Positions 32,975 through 41,402 of a DNA stretch of 64,000 nucleotides are shown here, piece by piece. The DNA is from an uncultured Acidimicrobiales bacterium (GTDB lineage Bacteria > Actinomycetota > Acidimicrobiia > Acidimicrobiales > Bin134), in contig OX638350.1 of assembly GCA_951813325.1 (NCBI GenBank), positions 2,027,954-2,091,953 of the forward strand. The letters run 5' to 3'. Each line of letters begins with the position of its first letter. Positions within the stretch are counted from its first letter, which is position 1. The translations under genes were made by a program, and so were the position numbers. The notes beneath the pieces were generated by a model. It was not told where the DNA came from. It did not search any database and worked only from the letters and a program-made list of their open reading frames with translations.

Positions 32975-33204
32975 CGCCCCTCAAAGGCGTCGAGCAGATC
33001 GTCGGGAAGGGGGTCGTTGAAGTCATCCGGCACGTCAAAGCGCCCGACATCTCGCCCCAGCTGGCGCGGCCCTCCCGATATTGCGCTCACCAGCTTCGCC
33101 ACCGGCGTCCCAGAGTTGGTGATCACCACTTCTTCTCCCGCATGCGCCTTCTGGATCAGCTTGGAGAGCGTTGTCTTCGCCTCGTGTATCCCCACGGTCA
33201 CCAT
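32971..33204 (-). CDS. Phd-type antitoxin
   Basis: 77 aa: VGIHEAKTTLSKLIQKAHAGEEVVITNSGTPVAKLV is the complete Phd DNA-binding and dimer domain, followed by a short acidic tail that would bind the toxin. -10 box TATGCT (33216-33211, minus) lies 6 nt before the ATG, so the transcript is probably leaderless. A palindrome just upstream is a candidate autoregulatory operator. Confidence 0.88.
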   Translation of the reverse strand: MVTVGIHEAKTTLSKLIQKAHAGEEVVITNSGTPVAKLVSAISGGPRQLGRDVGRFDVPDDFNDPLPDDLLDAFEGR

Positions 33205-33235
33205 GCCACGAGCATACCAGCGTCTGGCGCATTGC

Positions 33236-33253
33236 TAGCTAACTAATTAGCTA
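33236..33253. promoter_or_regulatory. Palindrome upstream of the Phd/PIN operon
   Basis: TAGCTAA-CTAA-TTAGCTA, perfect 7-bp arms, 32 bp before the antitoxin start, in the otherwise GC-rich region. Spacing places it over the -35 of the proposed promoter. Phd dimers bind such sites in known systems. Confidence 0.5.
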
Positions 33254-33289
33254 AACAAAGAACGCCCTTCCAACCCTTCCCGACAGCCG

Positions 33290-33500
33290 AACCAGACTGA
33301 CCCCTAACAGCCGGCACACGAGCACCGGCCGGTCTCCGCCCGGGGCGTCGGCAAACCAGATCTCACCTCGCGGCATCAAGGCAGTCAAACCAGTCAGGCC
33401 AGTCTTCAGCCGGCCCCCAATACTGGGCCGCGCTCATAGCCAACTCCCGTTCAGTCAGCGGCATCGCCTGGTAGATCTCAGCACCGCGTTCCATCAGAGC
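33290..33500 (-). pseudogene. Decayed MazF/antitoxin pair
   Basis: The minus strand reads RGEIWFADAPGGDRPVLV, matching the start of the intact MazF-type toxin (RGEVWFAQTPSGDRPVLV). Next to it, AEIYQAMPLTERELAM...YWGPAEDWPDW matches the C-terminus of its antitoxin. The toxin is truncated after about 25 residues and the antitoxin lacks its DNA-binding half. It is a partial duplicate of 33756-34308. Confidence 0.65.
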
Positions 33501-33582
33501 AGGCTGTCCAGTGCTTGGTGGAAGTGGATCAGGGCCACCTCGTGACGGCCGACCAGGGTCTCGGTGACCGGGCCTGTCGTCC
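33494..33582 (-). pseudogene. Duplicate of the Rieske oxygenase C-terminus
   Basis: Encodes VTETLVGRHEVALIHFHQALDSLL, close to the end of the intact Rieske gene (VTETLVGRHEVALVHFHRALDELL). It directly adjoins the decayed antitoxin tail, so the whole 33290-33582 block is a shortened copy of the 33756-34480 neighbourhood. Confidence 0.65.
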
Positions 33583-33755
33583 GCTCCGGCAGGTGGTGGG
33601 CAATCAAGGCTAACAACCTGCCCGGTCGCCACTCCCAGGCGAGGCGCCGCGCCAAAATCGAGTCAACTGCCCGAGACGCCATCGCATGGTGGTTCGGCGC
33701 CGACGAAACCGAAGTAGGCCCGCTAGTCGTGAACTCCGTAGAGGCAGACTGATTC

Positions 33756-34067
33756 TCAGCACCCAGTGGCGGCCTTGAGCGCCTGACAGGCCTCGTCCAT
33801 GCGGGCGGGGCTGAGCTGAGCCACCCGGCGACGAAAGGCGTGGCGTGGCGTGGTGTGGATGTTGTCGAAGTTGACCACGCATTCCACGGGCACGCCGTCG
33901 TCAGGGGTCAAAGGCAGTTCAGAGGCAATGCCCCGAATCGTTCGGGTCAGCCCAGCGACGACCACACCGCCGATGCGGGCGGCAACGGGGTCGCGGGTGA
34001 GCACGAGCACCGGCCTGTCGCCACTCGGGGTTTGGGCGAACCAAACCTCACCCCGCTGAGTCATCAT
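33756..34067 (-). CDS. MazF/PemK-type endoribonuclease toxin
   Basis: 103 aa from ATGATG at 34067. MTQRGEVWFAQTPSGDRPVLVLTRD is the MazF beginning with the catalytic Arg, LTRTIRG supplies the second conserved basic loop, and NFDNIHTTPR follows. A sequence-specific mRNA or rRNA cleaver when freed from its antitoxin. Its start overlaps the antitoxin end by 20 bp. Confidence 0.86.
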   Translation of the reverse strand: MMTQRGEVWFAQTPSGDRPVLVLTRDPVAARIGGVVVAGLTRTIRGIASELPLTPDDGVPVECVVNFDNIHTTPRHAFRRRVAQLSPARMDEACQALKAATGC

Positions 34068-34308
34068 CAACACCCCAGTCAGACCAGTCTTCCGCCGGCC
34101 CCCAATATTCAATGACGTTCAAGGCCATTTCTTCCTCGGTAACCGGCATCGCCTCGTAGATTTCGGCATCGCGCACCGCCAAGATGGCGTTGATGTGACG
34201 ACGAAGCGCCTCGCGGAACAACTCCGAGAGGGCGACTTCCATGTATTCGGCTGTCTCCCTGGCTCTTTCCGCCTCTTCGGGAGACACCCGGAAGCTGAGC
34301 ATCGTCAT
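34048..34308 (-). CDS. Ribbon-helix-helix antitoxin of the MazF pair
   Basis: 86 aa: MLSFRVSPEEAERARETAEYMEVALSELFREALRRHI is a ribbon-helix-helix DNA-binding domain, followed by the toxin-binding tail VRDAEIYEAMPVTEEEMAL...YWGPAEDWSDW. The tail motif recurs in the decayed copy at 33363-33500. The promoter below gives a leaderless mRNA. Confidence 0.82.
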   Translation of the reverse strand: MTMLSFRVSPEEAERARETAEYMEVALSELFREALRRHINAILAVRDAEIYEAMPVTEEEMALNVIEYWGPAEDWSDWGVDDDSAG

Positions 34309-34316
34309 ACAACAGG

Positions 34317-34345
34317 ATGCTAATGTATGACAATTGCAGAGACAA
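34317..34345 (-). promoter_or_regulatory. Promoter of the RHH/MazF operon
   Basis: TTGTCT (34345-34340), 17-nt spacer, TAGCAT (34322-34317), then 8 nt to the antitoxin ATG at 34308. Good sigma-70-type spacing and an implied leaderless transcript. The region also contains CATAC/GTATG half-sites (34306-34311 and 34324-34329) that an RHH dimer could bind. Confidence 0.55.
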
Positions 34346-34363
34346 GTCCCTTTTGCCCATCAA

Positions 34364-35536
34364 TTAGGGATTTTGCCTCTCCCTGATTCGCCAGCTCTTG
34401 TCGTCTAGCAGCTCGTCTAGAGCTCGGTGGAAGTGAACGAGGGCTACTTCGTGGCGGCCGACCAGGGTCTCGGTGACCAGGCCCGAGTCGAGGGACTGCT
34501 GGATCTTCACCGCTTGGGGGAAGTCCTCGCCGGCGCCCACTCGCTGGTGAAGCTCCAGGGTGCGCTCGTAGTGGGGGCGGGTGCAGTCGGTAACCGGCTC
34601 GGGGGTGTACAGGGTCATGATGACATCGGTGTGGTCGACGGCGGTGGGCAGGAACTGGTACACCGCGAAGTGGTCCACGCTGTGGCTCAAGATGGTGTTG
34701 GGGGCGATCAGATACTCCACGGTGGCCCGGCTGAGCAGGTCCCACTCGTCCTCAGGCACCTCGGCCAGCTCCAAAATCGACTTCTGGCAGGTCTGGAACC
34801 GCAGGTTGGGGCCGTACCCCTTGTAGGTCATCGGTTGGGACAGGTAGTAGCGCCCCACCGTCGCGCGATGCAGCGAGAACACGTGGTACGACTCCAAGAA
34901 CGTGTCCACCAGCAGCTTCCAGTTGCAGGGCCAGCTCGACTCCCACCGGTCGAACGGGACGTAGCCGCCCACGCCGAAATCGCCGAGATCGACGGCGGCG
35001 TCGCCAACCAGTCTGCTGGCGTCAATCGGCTCGTCGCCCTCGGCCCTCACGAATACCAGCCCACAGGCCTCGCCCACCGCCACCGGTACCAGCCCCAGAT
35101 CTGACTCGTCGGTCCCGGCAAACCCCTCCCCCGCCTGGGGTCGGGCCAGCAGCGACCCGTCGAGCCGGTAGGTCCAGGCGTGGAACGGGCACCGCAGCGA
35201 CGCCGCCCCCGACCCGCACCCGCTCACCACCGAGGAGGCCCGATGGCGGCACACGTTGCGAAACCCCCGCAGAACCCCGTCGTCGCCCCGCACCACCACT
35301 ACGGGCACCCCTCCGGCAGTGAGCGACACGTAGTCGCCCGGCATGGCCACAGCCCCCGACAAACAGGCCACCACCGGGCGGCGGCGGAACAGCGCCTCCT
35401 GCTCGGCCCGCCAATGGCCTTGGCCGATGTACACCTCGGCCGGCAGCGCCAGCACGTCGTCGGCCAGCTGGGTGGTGCCCGCGGCGTGGTGGGCCAGCAG
35501 CTCCCGGATCAACTCCATCTGGGTCTGTTGCCGCAC
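34364..35536 (-). CDS. Rieske [2Fe-2S] ring-hydroxylating oxygenase, alpha subunit
   Basis: 390 aa. Rieske domain (about 50-150) with Cys96, His98, Cys116 and His119 (CRHR...CPFHAW). The catalytic domain has the mononuclear-iron pattern DTFLESYHVFSLH with its two His. No beta subunit or reductase is adjacent, so partners must lie elsewhere or it is a single-component KshA/phthalate-type enzyme. The substrate is unknown. Part of its 3' end is duplicated at 33494-33582. Confidence 0.88.
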   Translation of the reverse strand: MRQQTQMELIRELLAHHAAGTTQLADDVLALPAEVYIGQGHWRAEQEALFRRRPVVACLSGAVAMPGDYVSLTAGGVPVVVVRGDDGVLRGFRNVCRHRASSVVSGCGSGAASLRCPFHAWTYRLDGSLLARPQAGEGFAGTDESDLGLVPVAVGEACGLVFVRAEGDEPIDASRLVGDAAVDLGDFGVGGYVPFDRWESSWPCNWKLLVDTFLESYHVFSLHRATVGRYYLSQPMTYKGYGPNLRFQTCQKSILELAEVPEDEWDLLSRATVEYLIAPNTILSHSVDHFAVYQFLPTAVDHTDVIMTLYTPEPVTDCTRPHYERTLELHQRVGAGEDFPQAVKIQQSLDSGLVTETLVGRHEVALVHFHRALDELLDDKSWRIRERQNP

Positions 35537-35727
35537 GACCGCAGCCTATGCCCCCGATGGGCCCACCACTCGACGGGACGTCCCCCGCGCTTCAGGGCTT
35601 CTCCTCGCTGGCTTGGACGTCAAGATCCCCTCGCATCAGACCAACCTAGACCTGAGCAACAAATCCTGACCCGGGACATCAGCCCATTGGAGCCTAGTGG
35701 CCGTATCCCCATGGCTATGGTCAAGTT

Positions 35728-35755
35728 TTGCATCGTGACAAATTTTCGCTACACT
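35728..35755 (+). promoter_or_regulatory. Promoter of the AbiE operon
   Basis: TTGCAT (35728-35733), 16-nt spacer, TACACT (35750-35755), 8 nt before the ATG at 35764, giving a nearly leaderless mRNA. AbiEi proteins repress such promoters in known systems. Confidence 0.55.
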
Positions 35756-35763
35756 TTTCTTTC

Positions 35764-36387
35764 ATGAAGGGTTCGGCCTCCTCGGTGGTGGAAGACTACG
35801 TAGCACAGTTGCCACCGCGATCGTTTGTAACGGCCGCAGACATCGACAGACCCCGCGGCCCGGTTGACACCGCGCTGTTTCGAATGTGCCGAGCGGGCAA
35901 ACTTCTGCGCGTCCGCAAGGGTCTTTACTGGAAGGGAACCACTACCCGCTTTGGCATGACAAGGCCGAAGGCCGAAGAGGTCGCGATCAGGGTCGCAGGC
36001 CCTGGCTCAGGCCCCTCTGGCGTAGCAGCCGCTCACTGGCTTGGCCTGACAACCCAGGTCCCCGCGACATTTACCACAGCCGTGCCGATCCGAGCCCCAA
36101 ATCCGTGGGGGTCAGTGCGATTCACAGAAAGATCGCTCGGCCGACGTCTCAGAGGCCTGCGTCCTACTGAAGTCGCCATAGTTGAAGTGTTGCGGGCTGG
36201 GCCATCAGTAGTAGAAAAAGACTGGTCGCATGTCGCAAAGGTGGCTTGTGACCTCGTGGAAGATGGCGAGGTCCGCCTTGATCTGATTGGCGAGCAGGTC
36301 CACGAGGAACACCACATCGCCACTCGGGACCGATGGACCGAGCTTTTGGAAGCAACCCCTGCTCTCAGCAGGATGCTGTCGGAATGA
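35764..36387 (+). CDS. AbiEi-type antitoxin/transcriptional regulator
   Basis: 207 aa. N-terminal winged helix (about 15-60; FVTAADIDRPRGPVDTALFRMCRAGKLLRVRKGLYW) and a C-terminal domain of the AbiEi family. It represses its own operon and counters the AbiEii nucleotidyltransferase (type IV TA, anti-phage abortive infection). The stop overlaps the AbiEii start (36384-36387). Confidence 0.85.
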   Translation: MKGSASSVVEDYVAQLPPRSFVTAADIDRPRGPVDTALFRMCRAGKLLRVRKGLYWKGTTTRFGMTRPKAEEVAIRVAGPGSGPSGVAAAHWLGLTTQVPATFTTAVPIRAPNPWGSVRFTERSLGRRLRGLRPTEVAIVEVLRAGPSVVEKDWSHVAKVACDLVEDGEVRLDLIGEQVHEEHHIATRDRWTELLEATPALSRMLSE

Positions 36388-37337
36388 CCTGGCGACTACG
36401 CGATGACCCTGAAGCGCTAAGCGTCGCCGCGGCGCGAATCGAAGAGGCAACAGGAATTCCGGCATCCCATCTCGAGAAGGACTTCTGGGTAACAGAGGTT
36501 CTACGCGCCGTAGCAGCCTACGCAGCATCTGAGTCCACAACAGTTGTGTTCAAAGGCGGAACGAGCCTGTCCAAGGCCTACCGCCTCATTCACCGGTTCT
36601 CCGAAGACGTGGATCTGATTGTGGTCACCCCGGGCGAGTCCAAAGGCGCTGCCCATCGTTGTCTGAAGAGCATCGCCACCGCGGTAGAAGACGCAATCGG
36701 GGTGATGGGGTCGGTAGACGAAGCGTCTGCGACGCGAGGGGTGAAGCGGACAGTGGCTTATGAATATCCCGGGCGGCACCACCCCTATCCCGCGACCTTG
36801 CGACGCGGCGTGCTTATGGAGCTCGGGGCACGAGGTGGGACACTCCCTGTTCAGACCAAGAGCATCTGTTCGCTCATTGCCGAACACGGGCCGGAGGCTG
36901 GCATTGAAGCGGATTTCCGGGAGGCATCAGCCTTCGAATTTCGAGTACTCGACCCCATTCGCACGCTTGTCGAAAAGCTGATGATCCTTCATCACGCAGC
37001 GGTTGCGGGACATGAGGACGACCGGGTTCGACACGCCCGCCACTACTACGACCTGTGGTGTCTGCTGACCGACGTGGAAACCACAGCCGCATTCTCCAAG
37101 TGGCCATGCGACGCGCTCTCCCGGGAGGTTGAAACTTTTTCTACTGTTGCCAAACGGGATTCATCACCACGTCCGCCTGGAGGTTTTGCCAAATCCCCAG
37201 CATTCGTTACACCGTCACAGGCGGTTCGCGATGCATACCAACAAAAGGTTGTTGGAGAGCTGCTATGGAACGGCTCCCACCAGCCGACCTTCGATGAGTG
37301 CTGTGGAGCAGTTATCGGGAGCGCACCGCTGCTCTAG
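36384..37337 (+). CDS. AbiEii-type nucleotidyltransferase toxin
   Basis: 317 aa. Nucleotidyltransferase core: VVFKGGTSLSKAY (Lys57 region) and FSEDVDLIV with Asp75/Asp77, then FEFRVLDPIRTLVEKLMILHHA and HYYDLWCLL, the usual AbiEii signatures. Relatives add nucleotides to tRNA acceptor ends and arrest growth during phage infection. Full length; coupled to AbiEi. Confidence 0.87.
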   Translation: MTWRLRDDPEALSVAAARIEEATGIPASHLEKDFWVTEVLRAVAAYAASESTTVVFKGGTSLSKAYRLIHRFSEDVDLIVVTPGESKGAAHRCLKSIATAVEDAIGVMGSVDEASATRGVKRTVAYEYPGRHHPYPATLRRGVLMELGARGGTLPVQTKSICSLIAEHGPEAGIEADFREASAFEFRVLDPIRTLVEKLMILHHAAVAGHEDDRVRHARHYYDLWCLLTDVETTAAFSKWPCDALSREVETFSTVAKRDSSPRPPGGFAKSPAFVTPSQAVRDAYQQKVVGELLWNGSHQPTFDECCGAVIGSAPLL

Positions 37338-37447
37338 CGGCTGAATTGCAATGGTCTTGCCGCAGGGGACTGAGTCGGGTGTCCTTTAGTGCCCGCCAAG
37401 TATCGTCAGCGGATGCGCCAGAGTCGCAATAACCCAGGAGCCCAAAC

Positions 37448-38038
37448 ATGAACCGAGACCTGTACCTCTACGAGGTGGTCGACATCATCGGGCAGGGCCA
37501 GTACGACTACATGGAGCACCTGTGGCAAGACCCGGTGCTGCGCATGCCGGAGATGTTCGGGCTCCAGGGCGCGTTCTACATCCTGGGCTCAGGCGGCGGC
37601 CGCTGGCCCCAGGTCGTCAACATCTGGGATGTCGGATCCGACGGTTGGAAACGGCAGGCCAAGAACCTGGACCGGCTCAACCTGAAGCGGCGCAAGGCGT
37701 TCTACGGCGACTGGTGGGACAAGGCCGCCCAATGGCGCACCGGCGGGTTCGACCGGCTGTGCGGCGGCGTGCCCGGCAGCCCGAGCACCTCTGAGATCGC
37801 TGAGGCGGGCATCACCGGAACGCTGTTCTTGAATGAGATCCTCACCGTGCGGCCGGGCACTCCGCTGGAGTTCTTGGCCGCGGTGGTACAGGAGCGGGTT
37901 CCCCTCATGGCCGACTACGTCACCGGCGGCGACACCCACCTGATGACCCCGCTGCCCCGCACGGTGTACGGCCCCGACGACTGGGAGGACGCCAGCCTCG
38001 AGAATTTGCCGGCTGCTCAAGAACAGGATGAGAAATGA
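37448..38038 (+). CDS. Conserved hypothetical protein
   Basis: 196 aa, no signal or membrane segment. Aromatic-rich N-terminal half (YLYEVVDIIGQGQYDYMEHLW...WPQVVNIWDVGSDGW) suggests a ferredoxin-like alpha/beta barrel fold of the NIPSNAP type, but I cannot prove that. The stop overlaps the ATG of the following SDR by 4 nt (38035-38038), so the two likely serve the same pathway. Confidence 0.65.
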   Translation: MNRDLYLYEVVDIIGQGQYDYMEHLWQDPVLRMPEMFGLQGAFYILGSGGGRWPQVVNIWDVGSDGWKRQAKNLDRLNLKRRKAFYGDWWDKAAQWRTGGFDRLCGGVPGSPSTSEIAEAGITGTLFLNEILTVRPGTPLEFLAAVVQERVPLMADYVTGGDTHLMTPLPRTVYGPDDWEDASLENLPAAQEQDEK

Positions 38039-38802
38039 CCTTGGATAGATTCGACCTCAGCGGGCGGGTGGCCATCGTCACCGGGGCCTCTCGGGGGATC
38101 GGCCACGCCTTGGCCCTGGGGCTGGCCGAAGCCGGGGCCAAAGTGGTGGCCGCCAGCCGCACGCTGGACGCCTGCCAGGCCCTGGCCGACCAGATCGCCG
38201 CCGCGGGCGGCGAGGCCATGGCCGCCGAACTCGACGTGGGCCGCCTCGAGCAGCATGAGCCGCTGCTCGGCGCCGTAGCGGAGCGCTTCGGACGCCTGGA
38301 CATCCTGGTGAACAACGCCGGCGTGCTGCGCCCCCATCTCACCACCCGGGTCTACCCTGAAGAGCTGGACGACATCTTGGCCGTGAACCTCAAGGGACCG
38401 CTGTTCTTGTCGCAGGCCGCGCTCGACCACCTGGCGGCCGACGGGGGAGGGTCGATCGTCAACATCGGCGCGCTGGGCGCCTTCCAGCCGATGGAGGGCA
38501 TCGGGGCGTACTGCGCGGTGAAGGCGGCCATGGCCAACTGGACCACGACCATGGCCCGGGAATGGGCCGGGCGGGGGGTGCGGGTGAACCTGCTGGTGCC
38601 GGGGCCGGTGGCCACCGACATGATCCTGCCCCGCGACCTCGAGGCCCGGGCCCGCTTCGAGGACGAGGTGGCCGCCGAGACCATCTTCGGCCGCCTGGGC
38701 GTCCCCGAAGATCTCGTGGGCGCGGCGGTGTTCCTGGCCAGCGACGCCTCGGCGTTCATGAGCGGCCGCCCCGTGTTCGTGGACGGCGGAATGCTGCGCT
38801 GA
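38035..38802 (+). CDS. Short-chain dehydrogenase/reductase
   Basis: 255 aa classical SDR: TGASRGIG cofactor loop, LVNNAG, the active-site YCAVK pair (Tyr about 163, Lys about 167) and PGPVATDM. The usual catalytic Ser before Tyr is replaced (VNIGALGAF where NISS is expected), so activity may be altered. FabG-like in overall sequence; the substrate is unknown. Coupled to the preceding gene. Confidence 0.85.
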   Translation: MTLDRFDLSGRVAIVTGASRGIGHALALGLAEAGAKVVAASRTLDACQALADQIAAAGGEAMAAELDVGRLEQHEPLLGAVAERFGRLDILVNNAGVLRPHLTTRVYPEELDDILAVNLKGPLFLSQAALDHLAADGGGSIVNIGALGAFQPMEGIGAYCAVKAAMANWTTTMAREWAGRGVRVNLLVPGPVATDMILPRDLEARARFEDEVAAETIFGRLGVPEDLVGAAVFLASDASAFMSGRPVFVDGGMLR

Positions 38803-38868
38803 GCAGCCCGAACCGCGCGAACCGCAAAGGTGCGCTTCTCGCGCGCCGGTACCGGGTAGGGTCGGGGC

Positions 38869-39540
38869 ATGGCCTCTGAGGTCTTGATCGCGCCTTCAGT
38901 GCTGCCCGCTGATTTCGCCCGTTTGGGCGAGGAGTGCATCGGCCTGGAGAAGGCCGGGGCCGACCGGATCCACTGGGATGTGATGGACGGGCGGTTCGTG
39001 CCCAACCTCACGTTCGGACCCGATGTGATCGCCTCGATCCGGCCCCTGGTGTCGCTGCCGTTCGAGGCCCACCTGATGGTCGAAGAGCCCCACGAGCCGG
39101 CTCCCCGCTACGCCGAGGCCGGCTGCGAGCTGCTCATCGTCCACGCCGAAGCCTGCCCCCACCTGCACCGCACGCTGGGGGCGATCCGAGAACTGGGGAT
39201 GGACGCTGGCGTCGCCCTCAACCCGGCCACTCCGGCCTCTGCGGTGGCCCATGTGCTGGATCTGTGCCGGCTGGTTCTGGTGATGACCGTCAACCCCGGC
39301 TGGGGCGGCCAGTCCTACATTGCGTCGATGGAGTCCAAGGTGGCCCAAGTCCGGGCGATGATCGACCAGGGCGGCCACGAGGTCGAGTTGGAGGTGGACG
39401 GCGGCATCGGCCGGTCCACCATCGGGGCCGCGGCCCAAGCCGGAGCCGGGGTGTTCGTAGCCGGCAGTGCGGTGTTCTCCGACGAGCTGGGGTTCAACCA
39501 CGCCATCGGTGAGTTGCGAGAAGCAGCCGCCTACTCCTGA
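38869..39540 (+). CDS. rpe: Ribulose-phosphate 3-epimerase
   Basis: 223 aa TIM barrel of the pentose phosphate pathway, interconverting ribulose-5-P and xylulose-5-P. IAPSVLPADFARL, HWDVMDGRFVPNLTFG (metal His and Asp), HLMVEEP, VMTVNPGWGGQ and VDGGI are all present. -10-like TAGGGT (38857-38862) ends 6 nt before the ATG. Nearby carbon-metabolism genes are not obviously in the same operon. Confidence 0.94.
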   Translation: MASEVLIAPSVLPADFARLGEECIGLEKAGADRIHWDVMDGRFVPNLTFGPDVIASIRPLVSLPFEAHLMVEEPHEPAPRYAEAGCELLIVHAEACPHLHRTLGAIRELGMDAGVALNPATPASAVAHVLDLCRLVLVMTVNPGWGGQSYIASMESKVAQVRAMIDQGGHEVELEVDGGIGRSTIGAAAQAGAGVFVAGSAVFSDELGFNHAIGELREAAAYS

Positions 39541-39541
39541 G

Positions 39542-40000
39542 ATGCGACAGCCGACTGCGGCTGCACTGGCGCTGCTGCTCGGGGCCTTGGCCCTCACCGC
39601 CTGCGGGAATGGCGATCAGCCCAGCTTGGAGGTCTTCTGCCAACGGCTGGAGGCTGCGTTTGGACCGGAGGGTGCCTTGGCGGCCGACTACTCCGATGAT
39701 CCGAGCGCAGCCGAGGCAGTGGTGGGCGAACTGGAGGCCATTCGCCAAGTGTCACCGTTGGAGATCGAACCATCGCTGGCCGCGATCAACGAAACCGCCA
39801 GTCTCATCATTGCGGCATTGAGCGGCACCGAGAGCACAGGGCTTGACGCAGAGCAGCTCGAAGAGAGTGCCCTGGCCGCCGCTGAGTTGGCCCGCTACTC
39901 CGCCGAGCACTGCGGCCTGGAGCTGGACTGGGAGAGCCCCGCTGCCTTCGTTGATCCCGACAGGATTCCCGGCGAGGTGAAATTGGACGTCCGAGGCTGA
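39542..40000 (+). CDS. Small secreted lipoprotein, unknown function
   Basis: 152 aa. Signal peptide with lipobox LALTAC (Cys21). The mature part is acidic and helical (SLEVFCQRLEAAFGPEG...AAAELARYSAEHCGLE) with two further Cys that could pair. Starts 1 nt after the rpe stop, so it is co-transcribed with it. Family not recognised. Confidence 0.72.
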   Translation: MRQPTAAALALLLGALALTACGNGDQPSLEVFCQRLEAAFGPEGALAADYSDDPSAAEAVVGELEAIRQVSPLEIEPSLAAINETASLIIAALSGTESTGLDAEQLEESALAAAELARYSAEHCGLELDWESPAAFVDPDRIPGEVKLDVRG

Positions 40001-40030
40001 TCGGAACTCTGGACCTGGGGCCGACCAGCC

Positions 40031-40621
40031 TTAGAGCATCTCGCCGCGCTTGACGATCACGTGGTCGATGATGCCGTACTGCTTGGCCTCTTCGGCGGTG
40101 AACCAGCGGTCGCGGTCGGAGTCGGCCTCCACCTGCTCCGTCGTCTGGCCGGTGTGGTGGGCGATGCGCTCGGCCAACAGCGACTTCACGTAGGCGTGCT
40201 GCTCGGCCTGGATGGCGATGTCGGAGGCCTGGCCCCGAACGCCGCCGAGAGGCTGGTGCATCATGATCCGGGCATGGGGCAGGGCATAGCGCTTGCCGGA
40301 AGCGCCGGCGCACAGCAGGAACTGGCCCATGGATGCGCCCAAGCCCATGCAGATGGTTCCCACGTCGGGGGCGATGAACTGCATGGTGTCGTAGATGGCC
40401 ATTCCCGAGGTGACCGATCCGCCCGGGGAATTGATGTAGAGCCAGATGTCCTTTTCCTGGTCCTCCCCTTCCAAGTACAGGAGCTGGGCGGTGATGTAGT
40501 TGGCGATGTCGTCGTCCACATCGGTTCCCAAGAACACGATGCGGTTCTTCAAGAGCCGGTTGTAGATCTCGAATGCGCCGCGCTCCGGGCTGCCCGGCTC
40601 GAACATGGCGGGGTTGGTCAT
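40031..40621 (-). CDS. clpP: ATP-dependent Clp protease proteolytic subunit
   Basis: 196 aa, forms the tetradecameric peptidase chamber fed by ClpX/ClpC. Catalytic triad: Ser97 (GLGASMGQ), His122 (MMHQPLGG) and Asp171 (DSDRDRWF). [16 protein letters not shown] is the family signature. Only one copy here; Actinobacteria often have a clpP1P2 pair, so the partner is elsewhere or absent. Confidence 0.94.
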   Translation of the reverse strand: MTNPAMFEPGSPERGAFEIYNRLLKNRIVFLGTDVDDDIANYITAQLLYLEGEDQEKDIWLYINSPGGSVTSGMAIYDTMQFIAPDVGTICMGLGASMGQFLLCAGASGKRYALPHARIMMHQPLGGVRGQASDIAIQAEQHAYVKSLLAERIAHHTGQTTEQVEADSDRDRWFTAEEAKQYGIIDHVIVKRGEML

Positions 40622-40700
40622 GGCCCCAATCGTACCGGCCCGCGGCCGCTACCCGGCTACCCGGTCAGACAAGAGCAGCAAATGACAAGCGACAAAAAAG

Positions 40701-40785
40701 TGCGCCAGGTGGGATTTGAACCCACACGGGCTTGCGCCCACAGGGACCTAAACCCTGCGCGTCTGCCTAGTTCCGCCACTGGCGC
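40701..40785 (-). tRNA. tRNA-Leu (anticodon UAG)
   Basis: 85 nt on the minus strand. Acceptor stem GCGCCAG/CTGGCGC, anticodon stem CAGGG/CCCTG with loop TTTAGGT (anticodon TAG), a long variable arm (TGGGCGCAAGCCCG) as in class II tRNA, and T-loop GTTCAAATC. CCA is not encoded. A run of six T (40694-40699 in reverse) follows directly and probably ends transcription. Confidence 0.95.
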
Positions 40786-40797
40786 GGCGAGACAAGG

Positions 40798-41397
40798 CTA
40801 CAGGCCCAGTTGCTCAGCCAACGCCCGGAATGCCCGGCCCCGGTGGGAGACCGCGTTCTTCTCGGCGGTCGACATCTCGGCGAACGTCCGCCCGTCTTCA
40901 CCGTCGGGAACGAACACCGGGTCGTAGCCGAACCCCCGATCTCCCCGGGGGACCGCGGCGATGATTCCGGACGTCGTGCCCTCGGCCTGCACCTCGGTGC
41001 CGTCGGGGAACACCACCACCGCCACCGTTCGGAAGCGGGCTGACCGGTCGGCCACTCCCACCAGCACTTCCAGCAGCAGGGCCCGGTTGTCGGCGTCGTC
41101 GGCGCTCTCTCCGGCATAGCGGGCCGACCGCACACCCGGAGCTCCCCCCAGAGCAGCCACTTCCAATCCAGTGTCGTCGGCCACCGCCGCCTGTCCGGTG
41201 TGCCCGCACACCGCGCCTGCCTTCAAGCAGGCGTTGGCCTCCAGGGTGTCGCCGTCTTCGGCTACCTCGCCCAGATCGGCGGGTCGGGCCAGCAGCTCTA
41301 CCGCCGACCCCAGGATGGCGGCGATCTCACTCAGCTTGTGAGGATTGGCGGTTGCCGCCACCAAGCGCAGCCGCTCCGTTCGCTCACCCCCGACCAC
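40798..41397 (-). CDS. rdgB: XTP/dITP (non-canonical purine NTP) pyrophosphatase
   Basis: Hydrolyses inosine/xanthosine triphosphates to keep them out of nucleic acids. 199 aa from a GTG at 41397, 5 nt after the rph stop. ATANPHKLSEI, ADDTGLEV, YAGESADDADN and GFGYDPVF are the Ham1/RdgB motifs. rph-rdgB is a common actinobacterial pairing. Exact start uncertain (GTG/TTG alternatives about 11-13 codons in). Confidence 0.9.
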   Translation of the reverse strand: MVGGERTERLRLVAATANPHKLSEIAAILGSAVELLARPADLGEVAEDGDTLEANACLKAGAVCGHTGQAAVADDTGLEVAALGGAPGVRSARYAGESADDADNRALLLEVLVGVADRSARFRTVAVVVFPDGTEVQAEGTTSGIIAAVPRGDRGFGYDPVFVPDGEDGRTFAEMSTAEKNAVSHRGRAFRALAEQLGL

Positions 41398-41402
41398 CGG
41401 GC

